Shown piece by piece: positions 13,384 to 26,832 of a stretch of 64,000 nt of DNA; position 1 is the first letter of the stretch; each line of letters opens with the position of its first letter. Both the position numbers and the translations under genes were made by a program. Under the pieces are notes generated by a model. It ran no database searches and was not told where the DNA came from. It saw nothing but the letters and a program-made list of their open reading frames with translations. Source of the stretch: Pipra filicauda (Eukaryota > Chordata > Aves > Passeriformes > Pipridae). The stretch spans positions 3,348,001 through 3,412,000 of the forward strand of contig NW_024104443.1 of NCBI RefSeq assembly GCF_003945595.2, read 5' to 3'.

Positions 13384-15190
13384 CTGCTAAACACAGAAAG
13401 GAAATCAAATGTTATTATGAAATTGATAACCAGATGAAAGTTACTATGGAGCTGCCCAAGCATCTACAATATAATTTAGTGCACACGTAAATTATAATAA
13501 AAATTTACTGCATCTATAAAATAAGTAATGTATGGAGAAATAATAATTTAATTCAAAGGCTTCTTAAAAAAAAAACAAACAAACCACCAATATATCAAGT
13601 AAAGAAAAGGGCTGAAATACACATTGTGAAAGTTTTAACAGAATTAGGTGCCTCTAATTTCAAATATCACTCACAGATCTAATATGAAAAATTACCTAAA
13701 TCAGAGAGTTAATGAACCTTTCTGTACCTATGTATGCAAAGTAGGCCAGCTAATTCATTTCTGAAAGGAAAACAATCTTGTGTTTTGACAGCAGAGGTGA
13801 TAATGTCCCTCATTATGCAAATATGATAGACCTTTATTAAAGTGTTACTTGATATATAAGGGATGTCAGCTACTTTAAATCCAAAATTTGTAACCTTATT
13901 CTTTAAGAATATGGATTAATGAAAGTATCACTCAAGACACTTGAAGAAAACACTAGCGCATTTTCCCCTCGTTTCATCTCAGTGTAAGTTCTAAAATGTT
14001 TTGATGGAGAAGTTATAATCAGCAAACATATCTTTCCTTATAAAAATGGAATAATAGAGACAGATGATAATTTATGAATGTTCTGAAAAATATTTTTACT
14101 TTTTTAGTAATGCACTGATCTTTACAATACTGGCTCTCTCGCTGAGCTAAGGACAGTTACATGCAATATACAAAAAATACACAATGCAGGACACATTCTA
14201 TATTTCACAAAATGTCATGAATCACATAATTAATTTCTATCATATCCAAAGTGCTTTTAGCAATGAAAGACTAGATGAAAATAGAAGAAAATACAGAAAT
14301 TAGTTAGTCTAGTATGCGGTAAAAGACATAATTTTTCCCCCTCTATAATCTTAGTTTACAATATTTTTAGATTTACGTATTTTGAACAGAACAGTACAGA
14401 GTTCTTTGAAATACAGAAGAGGAAAAAAAAATCTGAACAACACTAATTTAAATGGTTTTTAACATTTTCATGATAGCTTCACAGAGTGTTAAAAATATTG
14501 CCTTGGAAATAAAAATTTGGTAATTTTAAAACAGGAGCTAGTGTTTCCATATTTATTCTAAGATTGTAGTCTGTCAGCCAACCTGATAAATTATCACAAT
14601 ATGTTACATAGCATTAAGCTGATGTTGTGGCCATTTATTCCATTATTTATCTCTGATTCAAAGCTACTGAGGTAGAAAAGCTAGACCTCACTCCTGATCT
14701 TCAATTGTCACTTTATTTTCTTCACATATATTAAGCTGCTCATGTTTTATGACTAAAAAAAAAAGTTAACAAATAAATAGTCTGAGTTTTTTAACTAGCC
14801 ACTATGATGTATTTAATCTGTTGGGCAAAACAAATTTTCAAGTATAGTAGTTATTACTTTTCTGCACAAAAATGCTTTTTTATATTATTTTCTAGCCATA
14901 TTTATATATCATTAACATAATGCAAAACATGGAACATGGGCCAATTCATATTGATAATATAATAAAGTGTGGGCTAAAAATATTTTTTTTGCTGCTACAT
15001 TTTGTAGCTGAAAACAGTAACTTCTGACTACTTAAAAAGACACAAAGGTACTTGACCATATTTGCAACAAAAAAAGTTAAAAAATTCCAAAAATATGAAA
15101 TAAATTGATCAAATGTATTTTTAAAATCTTTTTTCCCAAACACTAGGAGACAGTCTTATCTGATATTCAGTGTTGACAAACAAACCCAGT

Positions 15191-15200
15191 CTATTTTTAG
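15191..15200 (+). promoter_or_regulatory. MEF2 consensus site (CTATTTTTAG)
   Basis: A full match to YTAWWWWTAR about 1.95 kb upstream of the MEF2C start codon. MEF2 genes are known to be autoregulated in muscle, but such motifs also arise by chance in AT-rich DNA. Confidence 0.3.
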
Positions 15201-16180
15201 AAACAGTTTTAAATTTCCTTGGACTAGGCTTATTTCCTGTTTTTTTCTATAGTCTTACCTCCAACAAAAAGACCAAGTTAGAATAGTGTTTCCCATGCAC
15301 ATGCAGGACTCGAAGGAGTCTAACAGGCTTTCTCTGTGACAGTAAACCCATAAACTAATCCACAGCAAATGCATATGGAACAACTTCCTCTCCTTTCATT
15401 CAACTGAAATCAGTGGCCCTATCAGTTTACAGCACTATGTCTGCCTAAGCTCCTATTCACTGCAAGGTGGAAGGTCAGGGTGGACAGATTAGAGCAGTGG
15501 TGACTGGTTAGTGAGGATGAGCTGTTCTGCAGATCAAGATGCTCATGCTTAGTGAGTTCAGAAAAAAAAAATCTCTTAATGCTGAGAAAAATCTTATCAG
15601 GAAGGAGAGAAATCATAGTGGAGGAGCAATATGTTGAATCTCTCTCACATACTTATCAGTTCCACATTTAAGACCAGTCTTTAAACAACAAAAAATTTAT
15701 AGGCAGTTGAAAGTCAGAACACTTAAAATTTCTGTGATCTACACAAAATTATCTTAAAGTAATTCACGCAACACTTGATGAGCAGAATTTTGTTTTTCAT
15801 TGCTTTACTACACTAGTTTTATTTTAGGTGGAAAAAGAGATGTGTAGGAAAATAAAGTTGAAAGGGAGCAAGGATGACTTAATTGTTAATTATCATGCAA
15901 CTTGAGAGAACTTGAAGGAGAAGACAAATTGTGTTAGGTCATATGTATAAACCACACAATTTGCAAAGAAACATAAATTTGTTTCAACACACCACGGGTT
16001 TTCTTGAAAAAAATCTTTCTTCCATTTGCTTTTTTTCTTACTTCTCTAATGTCAAATATAAGCTTTCAATTGTTGTAGCAAACTTATTTCCTTTTAAAAA
16101 AATAATTTCTGCTATTCTTACCACTACGAGAGACAAATTGGGAATGTTGTGGTATTCTCTATATCTGTCATTCTTTTACA

Positions 16181-16214
16181 TACACACACACACAACACAC
16201 ACACACACACATAT
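16181..16214. repeat. (CA)n microsatellite
   Basis: About sixteen CA units with one missing base, followed by ATATACG. Confidence 0.9.
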
Positions 16215-16370
16215 ACGCATAAATATACCTATCAACACATAATGTTTCAAGTGCTATTCTTACTATGCTTTTGTGTGTAGTTCTATTTATTTCATTAGTA
16301 CATATATTAAACAAACAGTTGGATTAATTCCTAATCAATGAGACACAGATAAGTAAATCAAGACATTTCA

Positions 16371-16416
16371 TTCAAGGGCTATAATGTTCACTATATTATT
16401 GTTCAAGGGCTATAAT
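16371..16416. repeat. 15-bp direct repeat, period 31
   Basis: TTCAAGGGCTATAAT occurs at 16371-16385 and again at 16402-16416, separated by 16 bases. Confidence 0.85.
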
Positions 16417-16849
16417 TTCTAAGTCAAACAGAATGTCAAGACCTCTGGAGACTAAAAAATTGCCATGGCTGCTTTAGGTCTTCACCAGTGTTCTCAACAC
16501 TTTTTGAAAGTTCTTGCAGGGTTAAAAATTGCACTATCAAGTATTTAAAGTTCCTCTTAACTCATAAATTATTTCCCTAACATTAATAAAGCACATTGAC
16601 TAGAAAAGTTGAATGTACTACAAAACTGAAATAGCACTGCAGGCTTCCATTATCCAAGAGAATTTAAAAAGAACTTTGTTGAAGTACCTCCACATAAAAG
16701 AAACCTTCCAACTTAATGATAAGGTCACATGCAAACAAATTGCATTTAAAGAAACACAGTGTTAGATGCTATTGTGTTACAGTCATCTGCATTTTTTTCT
16801 TTTTGCAAAGCCAAACATTAAAAAAAAATAAATAAAACAGACTGCTTAC

Positions 16850-17345
16850 AAAAAGAGGAACTTCATTTTTGGCGGGCTTCTGTTCACTTTGTGATTTGGC
16901 AGAGGCAGTGGTAGCTGACAGAAGATTGATCTGAGCCTTGAGAAGGGCAAAGAGCTATTGGACAAATGCAGCAGATCAGTTGACTGCTCCCATCTCTCTT
17001 TTGAACACTCACACACAGACATATAGGCACAACACATACACACACATATGCACACCCACTATTCCTGCTCTGCAACACAGAAGAATCTTGACAGAATGGC
17101 AGGAAACACGCACAGAGCGGTCAGGGAAGGATATGATGTCAGCAACCACGAACAATAAAAGGTGTAAAGGTGCTTCCTTCCCTAAACTGTTCCAGAAGTG
17201 CAAAATGGGAACCAAAACTCTCCACTTCCTTCTCCAAGCAGAACTGTCTGAATCTGCTCTGCTGCAAACCCCAGACAGAGAGTCCTTTGAGCAGTTACAC
17301 CAGGGGCAATAAGAAGTATCAAAACAAGACAGGAAAAATATTTAA
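16850..17345 (-). promoter_or_regulatory. Possible alternative MEF2C 5' exon / proximal promoter
   Basis: This segment has less A+T than its surroundings. Read on the minus strand, a non-repetitive stretch runs into CTCTTTTT|GTAAGC, a plausible splice donor with the exon end at 16850. It lies about 3.5 kb upstream of the acceptor of the start-codon exon. MEF2C genes are known to use several alternative first exons, including muscle-biased ones. Minus-strand open frames here do not look like protein, and a CA-rich tract (about 17007-17055) sits in the middle. The call rests on composition and one donor motif. Confidence 0.25.
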
Positions 17346-17759
17346 CTTATAAACAAGAGGGCAGCCAGAGAAAAACAAAGTTAAAATGTGCTAGAATTTA
17401 ACATTTTCATGGTTGCTTTACGAAAGAAACAAACTTGCCATAAAGATGTCCCTGTTCCATTAAGCGGCTTGCATTCTGAATGGATTAATTAGGTTAAAAC
17501 TGAGAAAAACCCACTCTTTTTATTATCCTGATATAAGGAAACAAATAAAAAAATGCTGTCCCCTTTCTCTTACCATTCTTTTCTTGGTGTTATAAAAGTA
17601 GCTTTTAAGGTCTATGAAATCTTTTTATGTAAGCCTGTTTTCTCAAACAAGTTTTCAATCATTGTCTAAATAAAAAATGTGAATGAATTAAGTAAGAACA
17701 CATCAGTTACTTTTCTGATGAAAAATTAGCTGCAAAAACTGCAATGTAAACATGAAAAT

Positions 17760-17806
17760 TGACAGTGGGGAACCCATTTTATTCAAATATGGGTTCCCCA
17801 CTGTCA
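17760..17806. repeat. Perfect 18-bp inverted repeat, 11-nt loop
   Basis: The arms 17760-17777 and 17789-17806 are exact reverse complements (TGACAGTGGGGAACCCAT in the left arm) around an AT-rich 11-nt loop. The arms are about half G+C in an AT-rich background. The structure is short for a microRNA precursor and there is no terminator context in a vertebrate. Its function is unknown. Confidence 0.95.
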
Positions 17807-20800
17807 CTCAAATATTTTCTGTAAAAACCCTGGTTGACTATGTTCCATACACAGATGAAGACAACTACATAGTGAAGAAAAGACAGACATACTGTAGCAA
17901 TTCAAGACATCACTCATTTGGGGTCTATCACCTTGAGCTTGATATAGTTGAAGGAAAAGCATGAAGGGTGAAAATAATGATCATCTATCATGTTATCTGA
18001 CTGAGATCAGCTGATATTAAAGACAGAAGTGGTTCTTCACATTCACATGGTGGTTTGGCTGCATAGTCATTACAAAAAACACAGTTTGGACCATTAACAG
18101 AAAGGTTATGATAAAATTATATATGTCATCATCATGGCAATATATCAGTAAAGCAGCAGTGGTACGATCTACAGTATGGTTATCCAGGCAGAAAGCCATG
18201 CAACAAATGAATCTGAGTCATCTTAAGCTTTCAAACATCTGTCTACAACACTCTGATTTAGAAATTAAACTTAACCTACACTTGTGTTTTGATCTTATGG
18301 GCAGGCTGCCATATGAAAAGATTGGAAGGGAGTTCATTTTAATCTACTAAATTTAACTCAAGAGATCATGCATTTTGCTACAGGAAATATAAACCAAATA
18401 TTTAAGCCATAATGGATACACTGCAACAGACGAAGTACTACAGATTACTAGAGAGACAGTAAGTCAAACCAAAAAAAGTCTGTACATGAAGAAAATATTT
18501 GTAAACTTTAACTACCAAAACTTATTCATCTTTTCAGTTATCTAACCTCATTCCTGACTTATGGTGTGAGTTTAATTTATAATGGAGAATAATTCAAGGG
18601 CAATGAAGTTCTGCACCAAGGCAGGAGTAAAATGTTCATAAGCTTGCTAACTGTGAAATCATTCCTTATAAGTTGTTAGTTAAAGGTTTTAGAGAAAACT
18701 TGACTCATTTGATCTGAAGTCATATTTCACTAATTTTATTACTGATTTTGACAGTATCTGCTGGATTTGTAAGATTATTTCAACTGATAATCCATTTATT
18801 AGTTAATGTGTTCATGTGTAAAGGATAGAAGAATGTATTTATTTTTAAGTCTGAACTTCCGGAGTTATACCTTATTTGCTTTTCATGTTTATATTTTACC
18901 ATATTCCCAATACAATGACAATGTAGCCATGAATTGCAGAAAGTTCCTCTTGCAGCCAAGTTACTGACTGTCAATCAATACCATTATTTGCATGCCTTGG
19001 AAGTGTCATGAGAATTCTAGCATTATTATTCTTTTTTTTCAGTTTGGACTTCTGAATACTAGCTGTAAGAATGCTTCAGATAACTGTGGTCATTGTAACT
19101 TGTAACTCAAAACAAGTTATCTCACAGAGCAAGAACTTGTGCAACGTGGGTGGAAGAGTTTCACTTGCTCTTATTTTGCAAAGTTCCCCTGAAAAGTTTT
19201 TTGGGCAAACTAAGCATCATTGCCAAAATAGTGGAAAAGATGGCACTTCCTAACAGTAACCCTGCTTCACTATGTCACACAACACCCTGCTTTTTAATGG
19301 ACTGAATTACTGAGACATTGAATACCCAGTCTGTAGCCACCTCTCAATTTAAGCAGATCCATGCCTATATGAAAAAGAAAGGAGTAACTTTATCTTACCT
19401 TCCAGTTGAGAGGCATCCACCCAGCACAGTGACAGGAGGATTTTCTGAATATTACATGCATGTTATACCAAACCTGGTCATGCTGATAAAAAACCATGAT
19501 AAAAAAACATGACAGGAGGCCAAAGGCCTTCCAAGTGACTGTGGAATTTGCCACAGATAGTGAGTCACTCCTTGCAGCAGTGCACCAAAAGAAGAAACCA
19601 ACAGCAATCTAGATGAAAACTGATTGCCTCCACCCCAGTAAGATACGTGCCTGCTACATTTGATGAAGAAAGGACAACTTGGTTAAGTTAAAACATTTTT
19701 GAAGATGGCCATGATGAAGAAGAATATTTGATTTGTAAAGCAAAGAATGCATACACTAATGCATATTTTAAGGAAAACCTTTAAGTGAAATGTTAATATA
19801 AAATATGTATCTGTGAACAGTTGGTTGTTTTTAAACTACAATGATCAGCAGGTGGTATTTCCATGCCTACCCATCACCCAGAAGAAAAAATTGGAAAATA
19901 AATAGTTTGAAGAAAAAGTTTTATGATTTGGTTCATGCTGTACCCTTAGCAGCTAGACAGACATAATGGGAGTCTGACCAATATGTACGGAATAAGATCC
20001 ATGAAGTTCTTCAGAGACTGTCTCAAGTACAGCAGTTTATCCAATTAGACAAGCTGATAATAAAAGGGAAAAAAATAAAGAACTGAAAACTGAATCCCCT
20101 AATTGATCTGAAATGGAGACAGTACCTAGGAATGGGAACCTGTCTGAAAATGGAGTAGGGAAATTGGACCACTGCAAATCCAGCTAGGAGACTTGACAGT
20201 TTTGAGATAATAATTTGATTGGATTGCATTATAGTTAATAGATGTGTAATGAATATCAGGAAAGGTTTTACAAATTCAGTCTGTCATTTACTGAGCTGGA
20301 GGAGATGAGTAAGCAATTCAGTAGTCAACAGGGTAAGATTTAGCACCTTGTGAGTTGAAAAGGTGTCTTAGAGCTACTCTGATCTGGGTCTATCTGTATT
20401 TAAAGACATCTTGCATACCAGGTAAGATGTTACCGTTACAGTTTGGGAGCAGTCTTACACACAAATACAAAGGACTTTGGAGAGTGTTGGCTTATTACAG
20501 AAAAAGTCTAAGATCTACAGAATTGAGTCATTGCATCACCTGAAAGCAGTCTCTGACTGGTTAGATCTAGATGTACAGATTTGTTCCTAGTGCATGTATG
20601 TGAGGAAGTCTGTGGTGAGGAACTTGAATCCCCAAAATGGCTATTAAGAATCAGGAGATAATTCCAGGTATTATTGGAAGAAGCTATGTACTGCAAATAT
20701 CAAATCATAGTCTGAACTTGGGCACAAGCACTTGGCAATGGCGGTATCAGTGACAGAAAATTTTAGATTGTCCTCTATTGAAAAAAGTACGGATTGATTC

Positions 20801-22980
20801 TCAAAAGGATCCTTTTCAATTAGACTTTTGATTACTTTCTGCTTATAATTCGCTGAATGGCAGAAAGCAAGGAAGCTCGGTACAGGCACTTAGACAAAGG
20901 AGATGGAGACAGTGTCTGAACTATGGTCAGTGATGAGTCTGGAAGCAACAGATGGAGTGGATGAAGAGAATTAAATTTTGGGTGAACAGGTGGACTTGTT
21001 GATATCTACATAGACCTGGTGTTCTTCATCTTCATCCAACAAGCTCCAGAGAAATTTTACACACTCTAACCCAGGATCCTCCCTTTTATCACTCAAAGGA
21101 CACTGTAACATGCCTATCTATGTTTAGCAATGCAGCTGAGTTCTCCTATTGCAGGTTTGTGCTGCACCACCACTTCACCCCTGTGTGGAGGGAAAAAGAC
21201 TTGGATTGTAGAAACCTCATAAACATAATTCTGAAAATGGATGTCTTATAAATTTGCAAATGAATCATTTCAGGAAGCTTTTTGAGAAAAGAGAAAGCTT
21301 TTAGAAATACGATTTTTGTGGCATGAATAAACAGGACAAACCATGATAAGAACTCGAAGTGTCTTTAAATTACCGAGCAAATAAATGAGTGAGCACTGTA
21401 TTTGGTTCAAAGACTAAGATGAAAATTAGGAGGGATCATCCAAGGAGGTAGAATAGGGAAACAACTGAGGATGAAAATACATTAAAACTGAGAACATAGG
21501 TGCAGAAATTAACAAAAATTCAGATATGAATAAGTTCCTCATTAAAAGAAAATATATACCTCTACCAGAGAACAGATTCCATAGAAATATTGTGAAGGGG
21601 TTAATAAAAGGAATCCTTTCCAACACAACCAAAGTGAGTGACAAAAATTGTCAAGGTAAAGCTTGATTGAAAGTGAAACTGTTTAGGGTTAGTGATGGGA
21701 AATATCCTGACAGGAAAACTGTATAAATATGTTAAGGTGGTAAAACATTTTTACTGGATGGGAAGTGTGGCTCATGGTGTTGCCATTTTAAGATTAATTT
21801 GAGTAGTGAATGGAAGATGAAAGAGATAGAAGGAATAGGATTATTGCTGGTAAGTGTAACTTCTGTGCTCCTATAGTCCTGAACATTGAAAAAAATATAG
21901 GAAAGAATTATTTTTTATGAGTTTGTGATTTGTGAGGACAAGGAGAAGCTGAAAATGTTGAGATATTGGGAGAGAGCTCAGTTATAGAAAATACAAAGAG
22001 TAGAGCTTGGAAATAAAACTAACACAGGCTTTGGAATAATGGCTGATGGGATAGGGAACTCAAACATTAATACTTGATAATGTATAATGAATCAATTCTC
22101 AAGTCTTGCTACATTTAGAGATATAATAAATCTTCACAAACAAAAAGTATTAAGGAAATATTTGACTCAGTTATCACTTTCCCTGCCCTAATGACAATAA
22201 TCCTGAATTTGGCTAGCTACTCAAGCCAAAACGGGACAGTCTCTTAAGCCTGTACTTTAATGTCGTTCAGCTTCCTATCAGAAAAATGAAGTAATTAAAA
22301 ATGAGAGGATTCATGCAGGTGTCCCTGAGCCATGGAAATTCCTCAAATAACAGGATAAAACCTATTCAGGCTTGAAAAATTTGATTATAATGACTCAGGT
22401 ATTTATTTATTTATTTTCCACTATTAGATACTGTATGATGCAACCAGTCACCTAAGCCCATCACTGACTCACCAAAGATGGAATGAATCTCAGGCAGACA
22501 TCACTTAAAATGTAGAGAATGTTACTGATTTCTATGTAGCTACTCCTTTTTACTAATACAAACATGAGAATAGATCCACCACTAGTACTGAAAAAGAAGT
22601 CAGACAAGCTTTATAAGCAGAGTTAGTACCTCATGTAGACTAACCAATTTGGAAAAAATAAATCACCTTTATGGTATATAATTCTTTGGCTCAATGTACC
22701 CAAATCTCATCCTTTTATTTCAGCTATGGAGGCTGGAAATTAAATATATTACCTCTGCCCAGAAATCATCTCTTATCTGTGGTGTTAGATCATTTCAGCT
22801 ACAACTATACTACCACAGAAACAGAATGTTGGTTTTCCTACAGCATAGACCTAAACACATAATTGTCATGTGTAAATACCTTTATTAGTTTTCTAATGCA
22901 ACCTCACATCTGTACATCCTTTATCTGGTAATTTTTTTCTTAAAGGGGAATTCTTAGACACAGAGATGTTCTTGCTTCTC

Positions 22981-22996
22981 TTTTTTTTTTTTTTTT
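22981..22996. repeat. Poly-T tract (16)
   Basis: Sixteen consecutive T residues. Confidence 0.85.
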
Positions 22997-23404
22997 GGTA
23001 TACTCAATGCTAGAAACACACTCTTTTTGCTTTAATTTCTTCCCAGAAATGTCAAGAATTAAATACAGTTGTTCTCAAATGTAGACTGCACAACATTGTG
23101 GAGAGCTGTTGAGCTGCTAGCAGTTCATTCATTTTGTGCGAATGCTAATATGATAAATATGATATAAAAACTATTGACACTCCCTGAACTCAACTGCTTG
23201 CCCAGAGACAGATGCAGGCTTAAAATGAGGAGAAAGAAGAAGAAGGGGAAAACAAAAAAAAAAAAGGCAAGGGAAATGTATCAATCTTCCCAATGACCAT
23301 GACAGCTGAAAATCTACATCATTAATGCTTCCAATCCCACTCAGATAATTTTTTCTCCCAAGGACAAAAGGAGATGAAATGTGTGTCAGGTACATAATAA
23401 GGCT

Positions 23405-23421
23405 AAAAAAAAAAAAAAAAA
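23405..23421. repeat. Poly-A tract (17)
   Basis: Seventeen consecutive A residues. Confidence 0.85.
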
Positions 23422-25489
23422 GATAGTACCTGCATTTCATTGCAGAGGGGTGAGGAACCACCTCTGTGCAATGTGTCCTTTCTAACGGCAAAGCTCATAA
23501 ATTAGGACAGGTCGCTGCTTTTAAACATATAAAATACACACAATTTAAATAGAAACACATTAATTCAGAACAGATCTGCTCTAAAAAAAAGGAAAAAAAA
23601 GAAAAGTACGGTGGTAGTATAGCAAAGTAGCACGATTACAAAGACTTGATACCTTTTACAAGCCACATAATAGGAAATAAACCTTGCACATACATTGTTT
23701 TGTGCCTCATGTCTGGAATTCTGCATGTTCAGGACGAAGCATCTGTTGGAAAAATGGAAGGTTCTGACTAGCAAGAAATAAAGTATGTGGCCATATCTCT
23801 TAGTGCTAGCACACCATAATCATTTGCTAAAGCTATTTACTTTCTACCTCCTGGCTGCATCTTGATGAGGAGGATCTCTCTATGCTGTAAGATCTGAACT
23901 GAACTCTCACTGGTTTGGAACCAGAAAAAATGCATAAACAGATAAGGCTGCTTATAAGTAAAGAATTTGCTATGTAAAAAAAAAGTAAAAAAATACGGGA
24001 GAAAAAACATTGCCTGAAACAACTGGCTTTATGCTGTCTGTTCAGAAAGAAGTTTTCTGCTGTTCTGGATTAGTGGCATATTCTACAAATTTTTTTGTTG
24101 TCCTTGGTGGGGGACAGACAGGCAAGCAATAGATATATTTCTGTTAACAATACTCTCATGAAGAGAGAAAAAGAGAGAAAATGGAGAAACCTAAAATATA
24201 CAACACACTGAGGAGCTATGCTGTGATATGACAAAGAGCTAAAAGAACTGCAGCTTCGTATCTGCATTAGTTACAAAGACATAAATAGCCTGTTTAAACA
24301 CATCATAGTTCACATTCAGTTTTTGAAAATTGTGCTAGGTAACTAATTCATACTTTCCACATGAGGATTTGATCTTCTAATTTTTCACAGAATTGAAGTC
24401 TAACAGCTTTAACCTCAAGATCTGTAAAAGCAAAATTTCTACTGAAAGGGATGGTGTTTACCACACAGGTACACCTACCACTGTCTATAACTACAAAAGC
24501 CACAAATGAGCATCACATCCTGCTTACTGAACCTCAGCTGTAACCACTCCATTAGCACATGCATCTGGATTTATTTATTTCTTACACATATAAGACACAA
24601 TGCATTTGTCAGTAGCCAACATAAAAAGTCAACATCCTTGACAAATATCAGAAGAAAACAGACATATAAAATGTTCTTAATTTGCAGAGGGAAAATACAG
24701 TGGAATTATCTTGATAGTCTCCATTCTATCTTGAATGAGCTTTTGTTTTTCTAAACAGACCATTGCCAGCATTGTTCATTTTATTATTCAGTAAAAGCAT
24801 ACTGAAAAAATAAAAACATAATCAATAAAAAGATACATTAGCTAAATCTTTTTGTGGCCTTGAATGTACATTACGTTTTCTCAGAAATGGCACTTTTTGA
24901 GCTCTATTGATATGTAAGGTGGTTTCTGATGAAATATATTCTTAGAAACAGGCAGTCGTGGCAAAAGTAGCAGGCAGCATAGTGTAAAGAATTGGATTCA
25001 AGGTTGGGATGCAAACATGGCTGAGATCTGCTCCCTCTTCTGCCAAAAATATTTAATGTCACCTTCATTTTCTACTCAGTTTCTCTGTTGGAAACATGGG
25101 GATAAGAAACCTGTGGATTTGCTCGTGCAAATGTGCTAAGGACAGTGAATATTTATTACACAATAGAGAAATTCCAAGGGCTTTCAGTCAAATCCTATAC
25201 TTTTCATCTGGCATAATTAGTGAGTATGTAAACAAATAAAGCAGATAATGTAGGAGACTTAAAAACGTACAAAATCAATGTTAAGGGCAAGATTATGATA
25301 ATAAATATATTAATATCTATATTTAAAATCACTAATTTCAGAAAGTTATAATTATCTGGTATACTAATGCATTTATATATGCATGCTGTTCTAGCTCTAT
25401 CATCCTTTATGCTAATTTACATCTTCTTGAAATAAAGATATTTGACAGTACTGTCATATAAGGTCCACCATGCTACACAGCAGATTCAT

Positions 25490-25930
25490 CAGTTTCCTGC
25501 TTCCCTCTCTCTCTTACAGCATCCTAATCAACCTAATTAAAGCTTAGTTCATTTGAAACCTCAGATGACAATTTGTTTAACTCTATCCCACTGTGATCTT
25601 TTTATAAAGAGAATTAAATTTGATCTTCTGACAGCAATTATTAAATGATCCCAACTGGCCCCAATTAAGACACAAGGCTCACAGGCCTCAAAATCCAATA
25701 AAGTGCCAAGCCCTCTCTATTACATGTATATCTCTCTTTACCTTGCTTTATTTTCTTAAAGTCAATTAAGCTCATCTTAGCAAGTGGATCTGAATGCCAT
25801 TGTGTAGACTAATTCAAGATTCAATGCATCAATTTACTTTCAGTGACATTCTGAAATGGGGACAACACACTCAAAATCATCATTTTGAAACCCTTCTCTG
25901 ACTCCATTCACCTCACTTTAATGCTCTTCA
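25490..25930. promoter_or_regulatory. Candidate conserved non-coding regulatory element
   Basis: A block free of simple repeats and of coding potential, dense in homeodomain-type cores (CCTAATCAACCTAATTAAAG near 25525, CAATTATTAAAT, CCCCAATTAAG, GTCAATTAAGC). Such clusters of TAATTA/CAATTA cores are typical of developmental enhancers, and MEF2C introns are known to hold many. This is inference from texture only. Confidence 0.25.
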
Positions 25931-26803
25931 CTGTGTTGCATATGACCTACAAATGCTTACTTGTAAAATACTGCCTCCAATGAGTGGTGACTAGAGAAAC
26001 ATATTAAATATCCATGGTCCCAGTTTTGCACTGCTTACAGTCCTCTTTATAGTAATACATCTCTTCTGTAAGCATTTCCACTTGGTTATCATCTCTCCAT
26101 TTCAGAAATTCAAAGAAATGTGATGTTCGTGTAACTTCTGAGGTTAACCTTTATTGCTTTTAATTTGTGCTTTAATTTTTCCACACATGTTCAGTGGTGT
26201 TCTGTGAAGAAACGTTCCCATGATTTCACACAAAGGCAGGTAGCCCCAGGATTTGGAACTCATTGATTGTGTGGTACTCCAGGGAAATAGCTGAATTAAA
26301 ACCATCCTCATGAGACTGAAGTAGCTTCCATACACATCTGGCTCTTCTTATTCTAAACTCTAACACCTGTCTGGAAACTTAACCCTCATCTTTTCTCTGA
26401 AGAACAAATGGGACAGATTTATCTGCTGCCATTTGGTTTAGGTCAAAGCTGAGCTGTGTGGTGTTCTGCTAAATTAATTGCAATGTAATTGATACTGTTT
26501 GACACAGTTTTATGACCAGACTGCTCTCTCAGTATTAAAATATATAAGATTTTGTATTTCTGCACATTCGCTTTAAATACAGCTTTGAGTAAAAACATAG
26601 TAAAATACAGCACACAATTTCTGTCTCAGCATTTCTAATGAATCATTATATAAAATAAGATTACATGCACAAGTATTATCAAAAGATTAAGTACCAAGTA
26701 AAAATGCAGGAACATTGCTTCCATTGTGGTGATTTTTTTCCTCCATTTCCCTAATTTACATACTGATCAAATGTAAGCATGATTTTCCTTCAATACAAAA
26801 AAG

Positions 26804-26832
26804 ATAGAAAGACACTTTCAGTGTCTTTCTAT
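26804..26832. repeat. Perfect 13-bp hairpin, 3-nt loop
   Basis: ATAGAAAGACACT at 26804-26816 is followed after TTC by its exact reverse complement at 26820-26832. Confidence 0.95.

Larger units (their letters stand above)
13384..16849 (-). other. MEF2C: Sequence just upstream of the MEF2C start-codon exon
   Basis: AT-rich sequence read as the 3' part of the large 5' intron. It contains a perfect MEF2 consensus match (CTATTTTTAG, 15191-15200), a CA microsatellite and a 15-bp direct repeat. No coding exon was seen. Confidence 0.6.
17810..25480. other. AT-rich intronic stretch without recognised genes
   Basis: Lies inside the inferred large 5' intron of MEF2C. Only short open frames occur, none with recognisable protein features. 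It contains a poly-T (22981-22996), a poly-A (23405-23421) and otherwise unique-looking sequence. I recognise no transposon family here, although an old, diverged insertion in 19-22 kb cannot be excluded. Confidence 0.6.

Noticed and set aside
13132..13437. 101-codon plus-strand frame
   Set aside because: It is the antisense shadow of the MEF2C start-codon exon and its purine-rich UTR.
16938..17312. 124-codon plus-strand frame
   Set aside because: Includes translated CA microsatellite (His/Thr repeats) and has no recognisable homology.
17760..17806. Hairpin as a microRNA precursor
   Set aside because: The 18-bp stem is too short for a normal pre-miRNA and no extended flanking pairing is visible.
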